A stretch of 18,569 bases of DNA from an uncultured Bacilli bacterium (GTDB lineage: Bacteria > Bacillota_I > Bacilli_A > RF39 > UBA660): positions 1-18,569 of the forward strand of contig CAKPAQ010000004.1 of assembly GCA_934133015.1 (NCBI GenBank), given 5' to 3'. Numbering within the stretch: the stretch's first letter is position 1; each line of letters opens with the position of its first letter. The notes under the pieces were generated by a model. That model made no database searches. It saw nothing but the letters and a program-made list of their open reading frames with translations, and had not been told where the DNA came from. Position numbers and translations under genes: made by a program. Below, in pieces: positions 1 through 6,167 of the stretch.

Positions 1-41
1 ATTTTATTCTAGGCTAATTTTATCATTACTTATTTTTAAAG

Positions 42-77
42 TCAAATTAAAAAGAAGGAATTTTTGAACTCCTTCTT
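42..77 (-). terminator. Intrinsic terminator of tig
   Basis: On the minus strand an 8-bp stem (52-59 pairing with 70-77) with a 10-nt loop is followed by a T-rich tract (about 42-51). It lies 10 bases past the tig stop codon. Confidence 0.8.
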
Positions 78-87
78 AAGTATTTTT

Positions 88-1356
88 TTATTTATTAGCT
101 TCTTTTAATAAATCAATAATCTTTCTCATTTCTAGATCATACTTGATCATTTCTTTTCCACCAAATGCATTTACTAATTCTTCTTCTTTAGCTTTATATT
201 TTGAAGCTAAATCTTTTAATTCTTTATCGACTTCTTCTTCTTTAACTTCTATTTTTTCAAGTTTTACTATTTCTTCTAGCATTAAACGATATAAAACATG
301 TTGATAAGCATCTTTTTCCATTTGATCACGAAGAGCTTTTACATCACTTTGAGTAAATTTAAGATACATATCTAGGTTTAACCCTTGCATATTTAATTGT
401 TCTTCAAATTTATGAAGCATGTTGTCTATTTCTTCTTCTACCATTTCTTCTGGAATGTCAACTTCTACATTTTTACCAATTTCTTCTAAAAGATTATCGA
501 TATATTTATTTTCAGCATCCATATCTTTTTGAGCTTTGATGTTGGCTTTTATTTCTTCTTCTAGTTTTTCTTTAGTGTCGATTCCTTCCATTCCAAGATC
601 TTCAAAGAATTCTTTGTCTAATTCTCTTTCTTTCTTAGTTTTGATTTCATTTACTTTTACTTTAAATACTACAGCTTGACCTTTTAAATCTTCACTCATG
701 TAATCTTCAGGGAAAGTAAGATTAATATCTTTTTCTTCTCCAGCCTTCATTCCAACTACAGCTTCTTCAAATCCTGGAATAAAAGTATGACTTCCTATTT
801 CTAATGAATAGTTTTCTCCTTTTCCACCATCGAAAGCTACTCCATCTTTAAATCCTTCAAAATCAATTACAGCGATGTCACCATTTTCTACTTTTCCTTC
901 TTTTGTTACTAATTCTGTGTATTTCTCAAGTAAATGACCTAATTCATGTTCTATTTCTTCTTTTGTTACATTTACTTCATCTCTAGCTACTTTCAAGCCT
1001 TTATATTTTTTTACTTTAACTTCTGGAGCAGTTACAATAGTAAATACAAATTCAACTTTTTCATCATCAATTGACTTAATATCTACTCTTGGTTGAGCTA
1101 CAGGTATTACTTCTTTATTGTCATCCATTACTTTGCGATAAGCAACTTGTAATAAACTTTCAGCTGCATCTATATATAAAGTTTCTTTTCCATATTTTTT
1201 TTCAAATACGTCTCTTGGACATTTTCCTTTTCTGAAACCATCGATAGTTACTGTTTTTACCTTTTCTTTAAATGCTTTATCGATAGCTTTTGTCCATTCT
1301 TCTCCTTCAATTTTTACTGTTAATTCAATTTTATTTTTGTTTTCTTTTTTTGCCAT
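88..1356 (-). CDS. tig: Trigger factor, ribosome-associated chaperone and prolyl isomerase
   Basis: This is the cytosolic chaperone that docks at the ribosome exit tunnel and shields nascent chains. The 422-residue length is close to the usual size of about 430. The N-terminal ribosome-binding domain carries the family signature GFRKGKCP at residues 40-47. An FKBP-type peptidyl-prolyl isomerase domain spans about residues 155-240, with the segments VIDFEG, SHTFIPGFE and GMKAGEEKD. The rest is the helical, lysine/glutamate-rich C-terminal chaperone domain. The ATG at 1356 is supported by GGAGGA at 1365-1370 with 8-nt spacing. It has its own promoter (1383-1411) and terminator (42-77), so it can be expressed alone. 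It may also receive read-through from the gene upstream, which has no convincing terminator. The identification is firm. Confidence 0.97.
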   Translation of the reverse strand: MAKKENKNKIELTVKIEGEEWTKAIDKAFKEKVKTVTIDGFRKGKCPRDVFEKKYGKETLYIDAAESLLQVAYRKVMDDNKEVIPVAQPRVDIKSIDDEKVEFVFTIVTAPEVKVKKYKGLKVARDEVNVTKEEIEHELGHLLEKYTELVTKEGKVENGDIAVIDFEGFKDGVAFDGGKGENYSLEIGSHTFIPGFEEAVVGMKAGEEKDINLTFPEDYMSEDLKGQAVVFKVKVNEIKTKKERELDKEFFEDLGMEGIDTKEKLEEEIKANIKAQKDMDAENKYIDNLLEEIGKNVEVDIPEEMVEEEIDNMLHKFEEQLNMQGLNLDMYLKFTQSDVKALRDQMEKDAYQHVLYRLMLEEIVKLEKIEVKEEEVDKELKDLASKYKAKEEELVNAFGGKEMIKYDLEMRKIIDLLKEANK

Positions 1357-1382
1357 TTCTTTTTTCCTCCAATACGACTTAT

Positions 1383-1411
1383 ATTATAACCTAATTTTTA
1401 TATTTACACAA
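1383..1411 (-). promoter_or_regulatory. SigA-type promoter of tig
   Basis: On the minus strand, TTGTGT (1406-1411), a 17-bp spacer and TATAAT (1383-1388) precede the tig ribosome binding site. The -10 is perfect; the -35 keeps TTG. Confidence 0.65.
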
Positions 1412-1453
1412 CAATATAAATATTTTATTAATAATTTATTTTTCAAGAAAACA

Positions 1454-2308
1454 TTAAGGAATAATACTCTTATATCTATTGTCTAGTTTTCTTAAAAGTT
1501 TTTCTCTTGTTTCTTCATAATTACTAATAATTGATCTGGTTTCTTGTTTAAAGTTTAAAGCTAAATCACTTTGTGGTAATAATAATTTTTCATCTCTTAT
1601 TTGTTCTAAACTATTAGCTATACAGTACTTGTGATATGGTGAAAAAATATCTTTATTTATTGTAACTCTATAATTTGCTTTTTTTAGAAAAGGAAGTTGT
1701 CCTCCTTTGGTGTTAGTATGACCAATTTCAACTAAATATTTCTTTATTTTTAAGTATTCTAGATAATCTTTATAATCTAGAGTGTGGCTTTCATAAATAA
1801 AAGTTAAATTTAACAATAAATCTAGCCATGGTCCACATACTCCATAACCACCACTAAAAGTTCGTGGATCTGATCGTTCGGGTATTCTTTTTTCATATAT
1901 ACATTTTTCATGAGCTTGAAGAGAATTATTTTTAATTACTTGTTTAAATGTATATGGTAAATTCATCTTAATACTCTTAAAACTACAATCTTTATCAAAA
2001 TCATCTTGTATAACTAAATTCTTAATTTTTTTGTATGATTCATTATTTATAAAACTATTTTTAGTTATTCTTAATCCTTCTTTTCTAGCACATTCTTTTA
2101 TATAATCATATAATCTTTTTTCAGAAAAATAATCATGATGCCTTTGGCTTATTGAAAAATAAGTATATAAATTACTATCTTGGCAGTATATTATTCCACT
2201 ATCATTTATTTGCATATTCTGAGTACTTTGATTAGATTCTATTCTATATAATGTATCTAAAATATTATCTTCTTTAAATTCTTTTAGTATTTTCTCTAAT
2301 GATGTCAC
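1454..2308 (-). CDS. Hypothetical protein, no recognised family
   Basis: I do not recognise this 284-residue protein. It looks soluble: no signal peptide, and the only clearly hydrophobic patch is short (about residues 160-172, around GPWLDLLLNLTF). It is rich in Lys, Asp, Tyr and Ile, with cysteines scattered along the chain (for example near DKDC, HEKCIYEK, YGVCGPW and HKYC) and the C-terminus is charged and probably helical. The start is a GTG at 2308, preceded by a G-run (AAAGGGGG, about 2318-2325) at suitable spacing; there is no better in-frame ATG nearby. It lies between greA and tig on the same strand. The greA terminator sits just upstream, no strong separate promoter is visible, and no good terminator follows. 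It is probably a real gene because the frame is long, has a ribosome binding site and fits the local gene packing. Function is unknown. Confidence 0.75.
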   Translation of the reverse strand: MTSLEKILKEFKEDNILDTLYRIESNQSTQNMQINDSGIIYCQDSNLYTYFSISQRHHDYFSEKRLYDYIKECARKEGLRITKNSFINNESYKKIKNLVIQDDFDKDCSFKSIKMNLPYTFKQVIKNNSLQAHEKCIYEKRIPERSDPRTFSGGYGVCGPWLDLLLNLTFIYESHTLDYKDYLEYLKIKKYLVEIGHTNTKGGQLPFLKKANYRVTINKDIFSPYHKYCIANSLEQIRDEKLLLPQSDLALNFKQETRSIISNYEETREKLLRKLDNRYKSIIP

Positions 2309-2333
2309 TTCTATTTTCCCCCTTTATAAATTG

Positions 2334-2363
2334 TAAAAGAAAAAAGTTAGATGAAACTAACTT
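2334..2363 (-). terminator. Intrinsic terminator of greA
   Basis: On the minus strand a 7-bp stem AAGTTAG/CTAACTT (2357-2363 with 2344-2350) and a 6-nt loop are followed by TTTTTTCTTT. The first arm overlaps the greA stop codon at 2362-2364. Confidence 0.85.
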
Positions 2364-2841
2364 ATTTTATTTCTGTTATTTGGATTTGATAACTTCCATT
2401 TGGACTTTCTACTGTAACTATATCTCCTACTTTTTTATCCATTAAAGCTTGCGCTATTGGACTTTCATTTGATATTTTACTAGCAAATGGATCAGCTTCT
2501 TGACTTCCTACTATTTTATATTCATCTTCATCATCATCGTCATCTTCATCTACATATTTAATAACTACAGTTGAACCAAGCCCAACTACATCTTTAGAAG
2601 ATTCCTCAATAATTTCATAATTTTCAAGCATTTGTTCCAATTTCTTTATTCTTGCTTCTAATTGTGCTTGTTCATTTCTAGCAGCATCATAATCTGCATT
2701 TTCTGATAAATCACCTAATGATCTAGCCTCTTTAATAGCTTGAATATTAGCTGGTCTTTTTACGTTAATTAAATCATCTAATTCAGTTTTTATTTCATTT
2801 AATCCTTCTTGTGTTAAATAGTATGGCTTCTTTTCACTCAT
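2362..2841 (-). CDS. greA: Transcription elongation factor GreA
   Basis: GreA enters the secondary channel of RNA polymerase and stimulates cleavage of backtracked transcripts. The 159-residue protein has the N-terminal coiled coil with the tip motif GDLSENADY (residues 43-51); D44 and E47 match the acidic catalytic pair of the family. The C-terminal FKBP-like domain follows, with YKIVGSQEADP and SPIAQALMDKKVGD. I place the start at the ATG at 2841 and not at the in-frame GTG at 2850, because AGAGGTG lies at the right distance from the ATG and overlaps the GTG. An odd feature is an acidic run at about residues 98-107 (DEDDDDDEDE) where GreA normally has a short loop between beta strands. The gene has a perfect TTGACA -35 promoter and its own terminator, so it is probably monocistronic. 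Confidence 0.97.
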   Translation of the reverse strand: MSEKKPYYLTQEGLNEIKTELDDLINVKRPANIQAIKEARSLGDLSENADYDAARNEQAQLEARIKKLEQMLENYEIIEESSKDVVGLGSTVVIKYVDEDDDDDEDEYKIVGSQEADPFASKISNESPIAQALMDKKVGDIVTVESPNGSYQIQITEIK

Positions 2842-2872
2842 AGTTTTCACCTCTTTTTAAAATACTTCTAAA

Positions 2873-2901
2873 ATATTACTACAATTTATTATATTTGTCA
2901 A
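2873..2901 (-). promoter_or_regulatory. SigA-type promoter of greA
   Basis: On the minus strand, a perfect TTGACA (2896-2901), a 17-bp spacer and TAATAT (2873-2878) precede the greA ribosome binding site. Confidence 0.75.
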
Positions 2902-2925
2902 GTAAATTTTGTTAACACTTTTTTG

Positions 2926-2970
2926 AAAAAAAGATTAGAAAAACGATGCCTATTTTAAATAGACACCGTT
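2926..2970 (-). terminator. Intrinsic terminator of the GpmI-like gene
   Basis: A 12-bp stem (2959-2970 with 2942-2953) and short loop are followed on the minus strand by T-rich sequence. Two positions pair only as G-U in the minus-strand RNA and are A/C mismatches on the plus strand, which fixes the orientation. Confidence 0.85.
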
Positions 2971-2994
2971 ATTTTAGAAAAGTATTAATCGCAA

Positions 2995-4443
2995 TTACTT
3001 ATGTTTAAATAAAATATTTTCTAATAATCCTTTCTTTTTTATTAAGGTATTGACCTTTAAATCAGGTTTAACTAGTTTAAGAGATGTTGTTAAAATGGTG
3101 TAAATATCTCCTGTCGATAAATGATATTTTTTACTATCACAATTTTTATCTAGTAATATAACTGGTACTAAACCTGAAAAATTTATTAATTCTTCTTTAT
3201 TATCACTAGTAGTTATTTTTTTCTTAATACCATATAGTGATGAAATTAATAATGGATATTTATCTTTACAAATAGAATATATCATAGATAGTCCTTGATC
3301 TATTTTATTAAGTTCTTGTCTTAGCGTTGTTTCATCAGATACATCAGGTAAATTATGATTAATTATAATTAATTGATATGATGGATCTTCTATTATTACT
3401 TTCATATGTTCTTGTAAGTATAATATTCCATTATCAGTTAATACATATTTTACGTGACTATTACTATTGTTGGTTAATCCGTTACACATAAAATTAATCA
3501 TATTGACACTATCTTTATTTGTTAGTACTAAGGCAGTAGTTCCTATTTGTTCCATAGCTTTTGATAGACTGATGTCTGATATAACATTTTCATATAAGTA
3601 TGGTACTTCATGATTATCTTTTATTGGGAATAGCGAGTAGAATTTGGAATTTTCCATATTCTTTTCTGTACTTATGTAAACGGCTGGTTTTTTTATTGAA
3701 TTTATAAACTTTGTTAGATTATAGTTTTCATAATTATAGAAGAAGAATAAATCATTTTCACCTATTTGAAAACTCTCTTTCATAAAAAAGGCTTTGGCAT
3801 TGTTTGGAGAAATATGAAGAGAAAATAATGAATTGAATTTGATACTTAAATCATTCCATTTTTCGCCTATTCCGTTATAAAGCATTCTTACTAAATCATT
3901 TAGTTCATTAATTTTACTTTCATTTTCTAGAACTTCTTGTCCTACCATTATACCTTTTTCTATATTGGTTGGCATATCATATTGATATCTTTCAAGTAAC
4001 TTATTGATTGTTAAATAGTCCTTTTCATCTGCCTGTGGTAAAATAAAATGCAAATAGAACTTCTTTTGTGATTCTGGGTCAACTAATTGGATAAATTTCT
4101 TTATATCATCTCGTAATTTGTCATTATTTAAGAAACAGAAAAAGTGAATATTGCCTTGGCAGTTAAAAATTGACTTATGAAGTTCATCGAATTTAGGATT
4201 TTTAGTTATTTCATTATTTTCTAAAAGATTTTCAATATATGGCATTTCTAATGGCGAAAGTGTCCCAATGCTAAAATATTTATAGGCTTCTTCTAGATTA
4301 GTAGCTGGTGTACTAATGGAAGTAAATAAACCCTCTTTAGTTAAACTGTCGAAAGTAGGCATGGTATTGGAACTATATATGTTGTATGAGTCTTTTCTTT
4401 CTATCCCTAAACCATTTATTAAAAATAATATTGTTTTATTCAT
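2995..4443 (-). CDS. GpmI-like (phosphoglycerate mutase fold) protein, probable pseudoenzyme
   Basis: This 482-residue protein aligns along its length with cofactor-independent phosphoglycerate mutase (GpmI, alkaline phosphatase superfamily), which isomerises 3- and 2-phosphoglycerate with two Mn ions and a serine nucleophile. Recognisable landmarks are FLINGLG (family DGWG), TNLEEAY (family GNSEVGH), LTNKDSVNMINFMCNG (family ETEKYxHVTFFFNGG), NHNLPD (family NPDMVGH), LISSLYG (family ITADHGN) and SGLVPVIL (family NPVP). The key residues are mostly replaced: first metal Asp by N10, nucleophile Ser by L50, metal His by E371, the Asp-His pair by L403-Y404, and the last metal His by N421. Only the Asp equivalent at D367 remains. 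The DGGVHSH and DGRD substrate motifs are also gone. The ATG at 4443 has GGAGG upstream. Promoter and terminator make it a single-gene unit. Catalysis looks impossible; a binding or regulatory role is inference. Confidence 0.8.
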   Translation of the reverse strand: MNKTILFLINGLGIERKDSYNIYSSNTMPTFDSLTKEGLFTSISTPATNLEEAYKYFSIGTLSPLEMPYIENLLENNEITKNPKFDELHKSIFNCQGNIHFFCFLNNDKLRDDIKKFIQLVDPESQKKFYLHFILPQADEKDYLTINKLLERYQYDMPTNIEKGIMVGQEVLENESKINELNDLVRMLYNGIGEKWNDLSIKFNSLFSLHISPNNAKAFFMKESFQIGENDLFFFYNYENYNLTKFINSIKKPAVYISTEKNMENSKFYSLFPIKDNHEVPYLYENVISDISLSKAMEQIGTTALVLTNKDSVNMINFMCNGLTNNSNSHVKYVLTDNGILYLQEHMKVIIEDPSYQLIIINHNLPDVSDETTLRQELNKIDQGLSMIYSICKDKYPLLISSLYGIKKKITTSDNKEELINFSGLVPVILLDKNCDSKKYHLSTGDIYTILTTSLKLVKPDLKVNTLIKKKGLLENILFKHK

Positions 4444-4478
4444 TTTGGCCTCCGTTTATTCTTTTTATTATTAATATA

Positions 4479-4507
4479 ATTTTAACTTTTTCTTTTGTAA
4501 AAGTCAA
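4479..4507 (-). promoter_or_regulatory. SigA-type promoter of the GpmI-like gene
   Basis: On the minus strand, TTGACT (4502-4507), a 17-bp spacer and TAAAAT (4479-4484), 36 bases before the start codon. Confidence 0.75.
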
Positions 4508-4567
4508 TGTTCATCAAAATGATGTGCTATTTTTTATAAATTAGTGGAATTTTTATTTATTTTGGGT

Positions 4568-4573
4568 TACAAT
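4568..4573 (+). promoter_or_regulatory. Putative -10 element for tRNA-Arg
   Basis: TACAAT lies 14 bases before the mature tRNA 5' end. The matching -35 position (about 4545-4550, TGGAAT) is weak. Confidence 0.4.
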
Positions 4574-4587
4574 GTTAGTGAATTATT

Positions 4588-4664
<77 letters not shown>

Positions 4665-4673
4665 GTTAGATGG

Positions 4674-4698
4674 AAAGACTCGATATGAGTCTTTTTTT
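4674..4698 (+). terminator. Intrinsic terminator of tRNA-Arg
   Basis: An 8-bp stem AAAGACTC/GAGTCTTT with a 5-nt loop runs into a seven-T tract on the plus strand, 10 bases after the tRNA. Confidence 0.9.
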
Positions 4699-4741
4699 AG
4701 TTATCAAAAATAATAGTATATGAATATTTTCCCTTTTAGGA

Positions 4742-4747
4742 TATAAT
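4742..4747 (+). promoter_or_regulatory. Putative -10 element of the CHC2 gene
   Basis: A perfect TATAAT lies 33 bases before the chosen ATG. No good -35 hexamer is visible at 16-18 bp upstream. Confidence 0.4.
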
Positions 4748-4780
4748 ATTTATTAAAAATTAATGGAGGCGTTTTTCTTT

Positions 4781-5422
4781 ATGGATGTTAATAGATATTT
4801 AAGTGAGGCACTATATGATGATTTTTATTATGCGATATTTAAAAATAATGACTCAATAACTAAATATAATGAAATACTTAATTCTGATTTATCTATTTTA
4901 GGTTTATGGATTAGTATATTTGGTAACGATATTGTGATTAAACCTCGCGCAAATAATATATATTATGCTGATTGTGGCTTTCATAATGCTGATGATTTTC
5001 CAGTATTAATAGGTGAAAAAGAAAAAGCATTTTACTGTTATGGGTGTGGATTTGGTGGTTCATTTTTAAAATTAGCATCAGATTATTTAAATTTGGATTA
5101 TGATTATTTTAACGATTATAATTATAGTGATGAAATTGTTAAAGTATTCTATGCTTTTATAAAAAAGGATATAAGTTTTTTAAATAAACAAGAATTAGAA
5201 TGGTTTGAAAGATTATTTAAGAATTATAATTTAGATTTAGTTAAACATTATTATGAAATTAGTAAATCTAAAACAGAGAAAATAAATAATAGAATATTTA
5301 ATTATTATATTTCTCACGAACATACAGATGATTTAGAAGTAAAAATGTCTAAGAGATTGTGCTGTTCAAAAAAGTATATAAAACAATATTTAAATGGTAA
5401 CCATAAAGAAATAATTAATTGA
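4781..5422 (+). CDS. Stand-alone DnaG-like CHC2 zinc-finger protein
   Basis: This 213-residue protein carries a primase-type CHC2 zinc ribbon at about residues 60-95: C65 and H68 in CGFH, then C86 and C89 in YCYGCGFGG. The pattern CxxH-x17-CxxC and the flanking YYAD...FHN...F...FYCYGCGFGG match the DnaG N-terminal DNA-binding domain closely. The TOPRIM catalytic core and helicase-binding domain of DnaG are absent. Around the finger the protein is rich in Tyr, Asp and Asn, with an extra CC pair near residue 194. The start is the ATG at 4781 with GGAGG at 4765-4769; the upstream in-frame ATG at 4763 overlaps that ribosome binding site. It sits just after tRNA-Arg and its terminator, and faces the HD gene. 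Role unknown: a DNA-binding protein or the remnant of a mobile replication gene are both possible. Confidence 0.8.
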   Translation: MDVNRYLSEALYDDFYYAIFKNNDSITKYNEILNSDLSILGLWISIFGNDIVIKPRANNIYYADCGFHNADDFPVLIGEKEKAFYCYGCGFGGSFLKLASDYLNLDYDYFNDYNYSDEIVKVFYAFIKKDISFLNKQELEWFERLFKNYNLDLVKHYYEISKSKTEKINNRIFNYYISHEHTDDLEVKMSKRLCCSKKYIKQYLNGNHKEIIN

Positions 5423-5430
5423 AATTAATC

Positions 5431-5466
5431 AAAAAAAGCTTGAAGCAAATCTGCTACAGGCTTTTT
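5431..5466. terminator. Bidirectional terminator between convergent genes
   Basis: A 10-bp stem (5433-5442 with 5457-5466, one G-U on the plus strand) encloses a second small stem AGCA/TGCT. A-rich and T-rich flanks give a T tract on both strands, serving the CHC2 gene (+) and the HD gene (-). Confidence 0.75.
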
Positions 5467-5977
5467 ATCTGAAATAATTTATTATAAATATTAATAAAAA
5501 TGATGTTGCTGCACTCAACTCTCTACGAACAATATAGGTTTTTTCATAGATGGCAACAAAGTCATCAACTATATCTACTATCCAACTTTCTAAATATTTT
5601 GGTACTCTTTTAGGTGATACAGGAAACATATGAGTTAATATTATATCTTTTTCCATATCAGTTAAGTCAAAATACTTAGAAGCATTTTCTAAAGCATATT
5701 GTGGATGGTTCATTAAAATAATAGTTTTATCTTTTCGATTTAAGTTAGTGTTGTCATCAATGAAAAAATCATGTAGTAATCCAGCTCTAGCTATTTTTTC
5801 ATAATCAAGTCTTAATGCTTTACCAACTTTATATGACCAATATGAAACACGTAAACAATGGTCAAATCTATTACTACCATGGTGAGTAATACTAGATAAT
5901 TTGGTGAATTCTTCATTTTCTAATATATCACTTACCAAGTTAGTATATCTTTTATTTTCCAAATGATTATTTATCAT
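5465..5977 (-). CDS. HD-domain phosphohydrolase-like protein
   Basis: This is a 170-residue, single-domain HD-superfamily protein. The metal-ligand pattern is present: H40 (RFDHCLRV), H69-D70 (LLHDFF), H91 (NHPQYA), H116 (THMFP) and aspartates at 135 and 138. These residues fit an HD metal-dependent phosphohydrolase; members act on nucleotides or phosphate esters, but the substrate cannot be told from sequence. The C-terminus after about residue 145 is hydrophobic (TSFLLIFIINYF), either a packing helix or a membrane-associating tail. The ATG at 5977 has AGAGGTG upstream. It has its own good promoter (6010-6038), and its 3' end shares the bidirectional terminator with the CHC2 gene. Confidence 0.85.
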   Translation of the reverse strand: MINNHLENKRYTNLVSDILENEEFTKLSSITHHGSNRFDHCLRVSYWSYKVGKALRLDYEKIARAGLLHDFFIDDNTNLNRKDKTIILMNHPQYALENASKYFDLTDMEKDIILTHMFPVSPKRVPKYLESWIVDIVDDFVAIYEKTYIVRRELSAATSFLLIFIINYFR

Positions 5978-6009
5978 TTTTTTACACCTCTAACTTTATG
6001 TACTCATAT

Positions 6010-6038
6010 ATAATACCACATATTTTAATTTTTTTCAA
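6010..6038 (-). promoter_or_regulatory. SigA-type promoter of the HD gene
   Basis: On the minus strand, TTGAAA (6033-6038), a 17-bp spacer and TATTAT (6010-6015). It begins just after the comEC terminator. Confidence 0.75.
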
Positions 6039-6043
6039 CCATC

Positions 6044-6064
6044 AAAAAGAGGCTGATGCCCCTT
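6044..6064 (-). terminator. Probable terminator of the com operon
   Basis: A 7-bp stem AAGGGGC/GCCTCTT (one G-U on the minus strand) with loop ATCA is followed by T5. It lies about 105 bases after the comEC stop. A second small stem CGCTTA/TAAGCG lies at 6078-6095 between them. Confidence 0.65.
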
Positions 6065-6167
6065 CATCTATATAAAGCGCTTATTTTACTAAGCGTCTTA
6101 ATATATATTATGGTACATAATTAAAAAAAGTTACACTATTTTTATTTTTTGGTAAATATTTGGCTTT

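Noticed and set aside
4347..4353. A further TGTCGAA (Spo0A-box heptamer)
   Set aside because: Single copy inside the GpmI-like coding sequence, without neighbours or a promoter nearby; probably chance.
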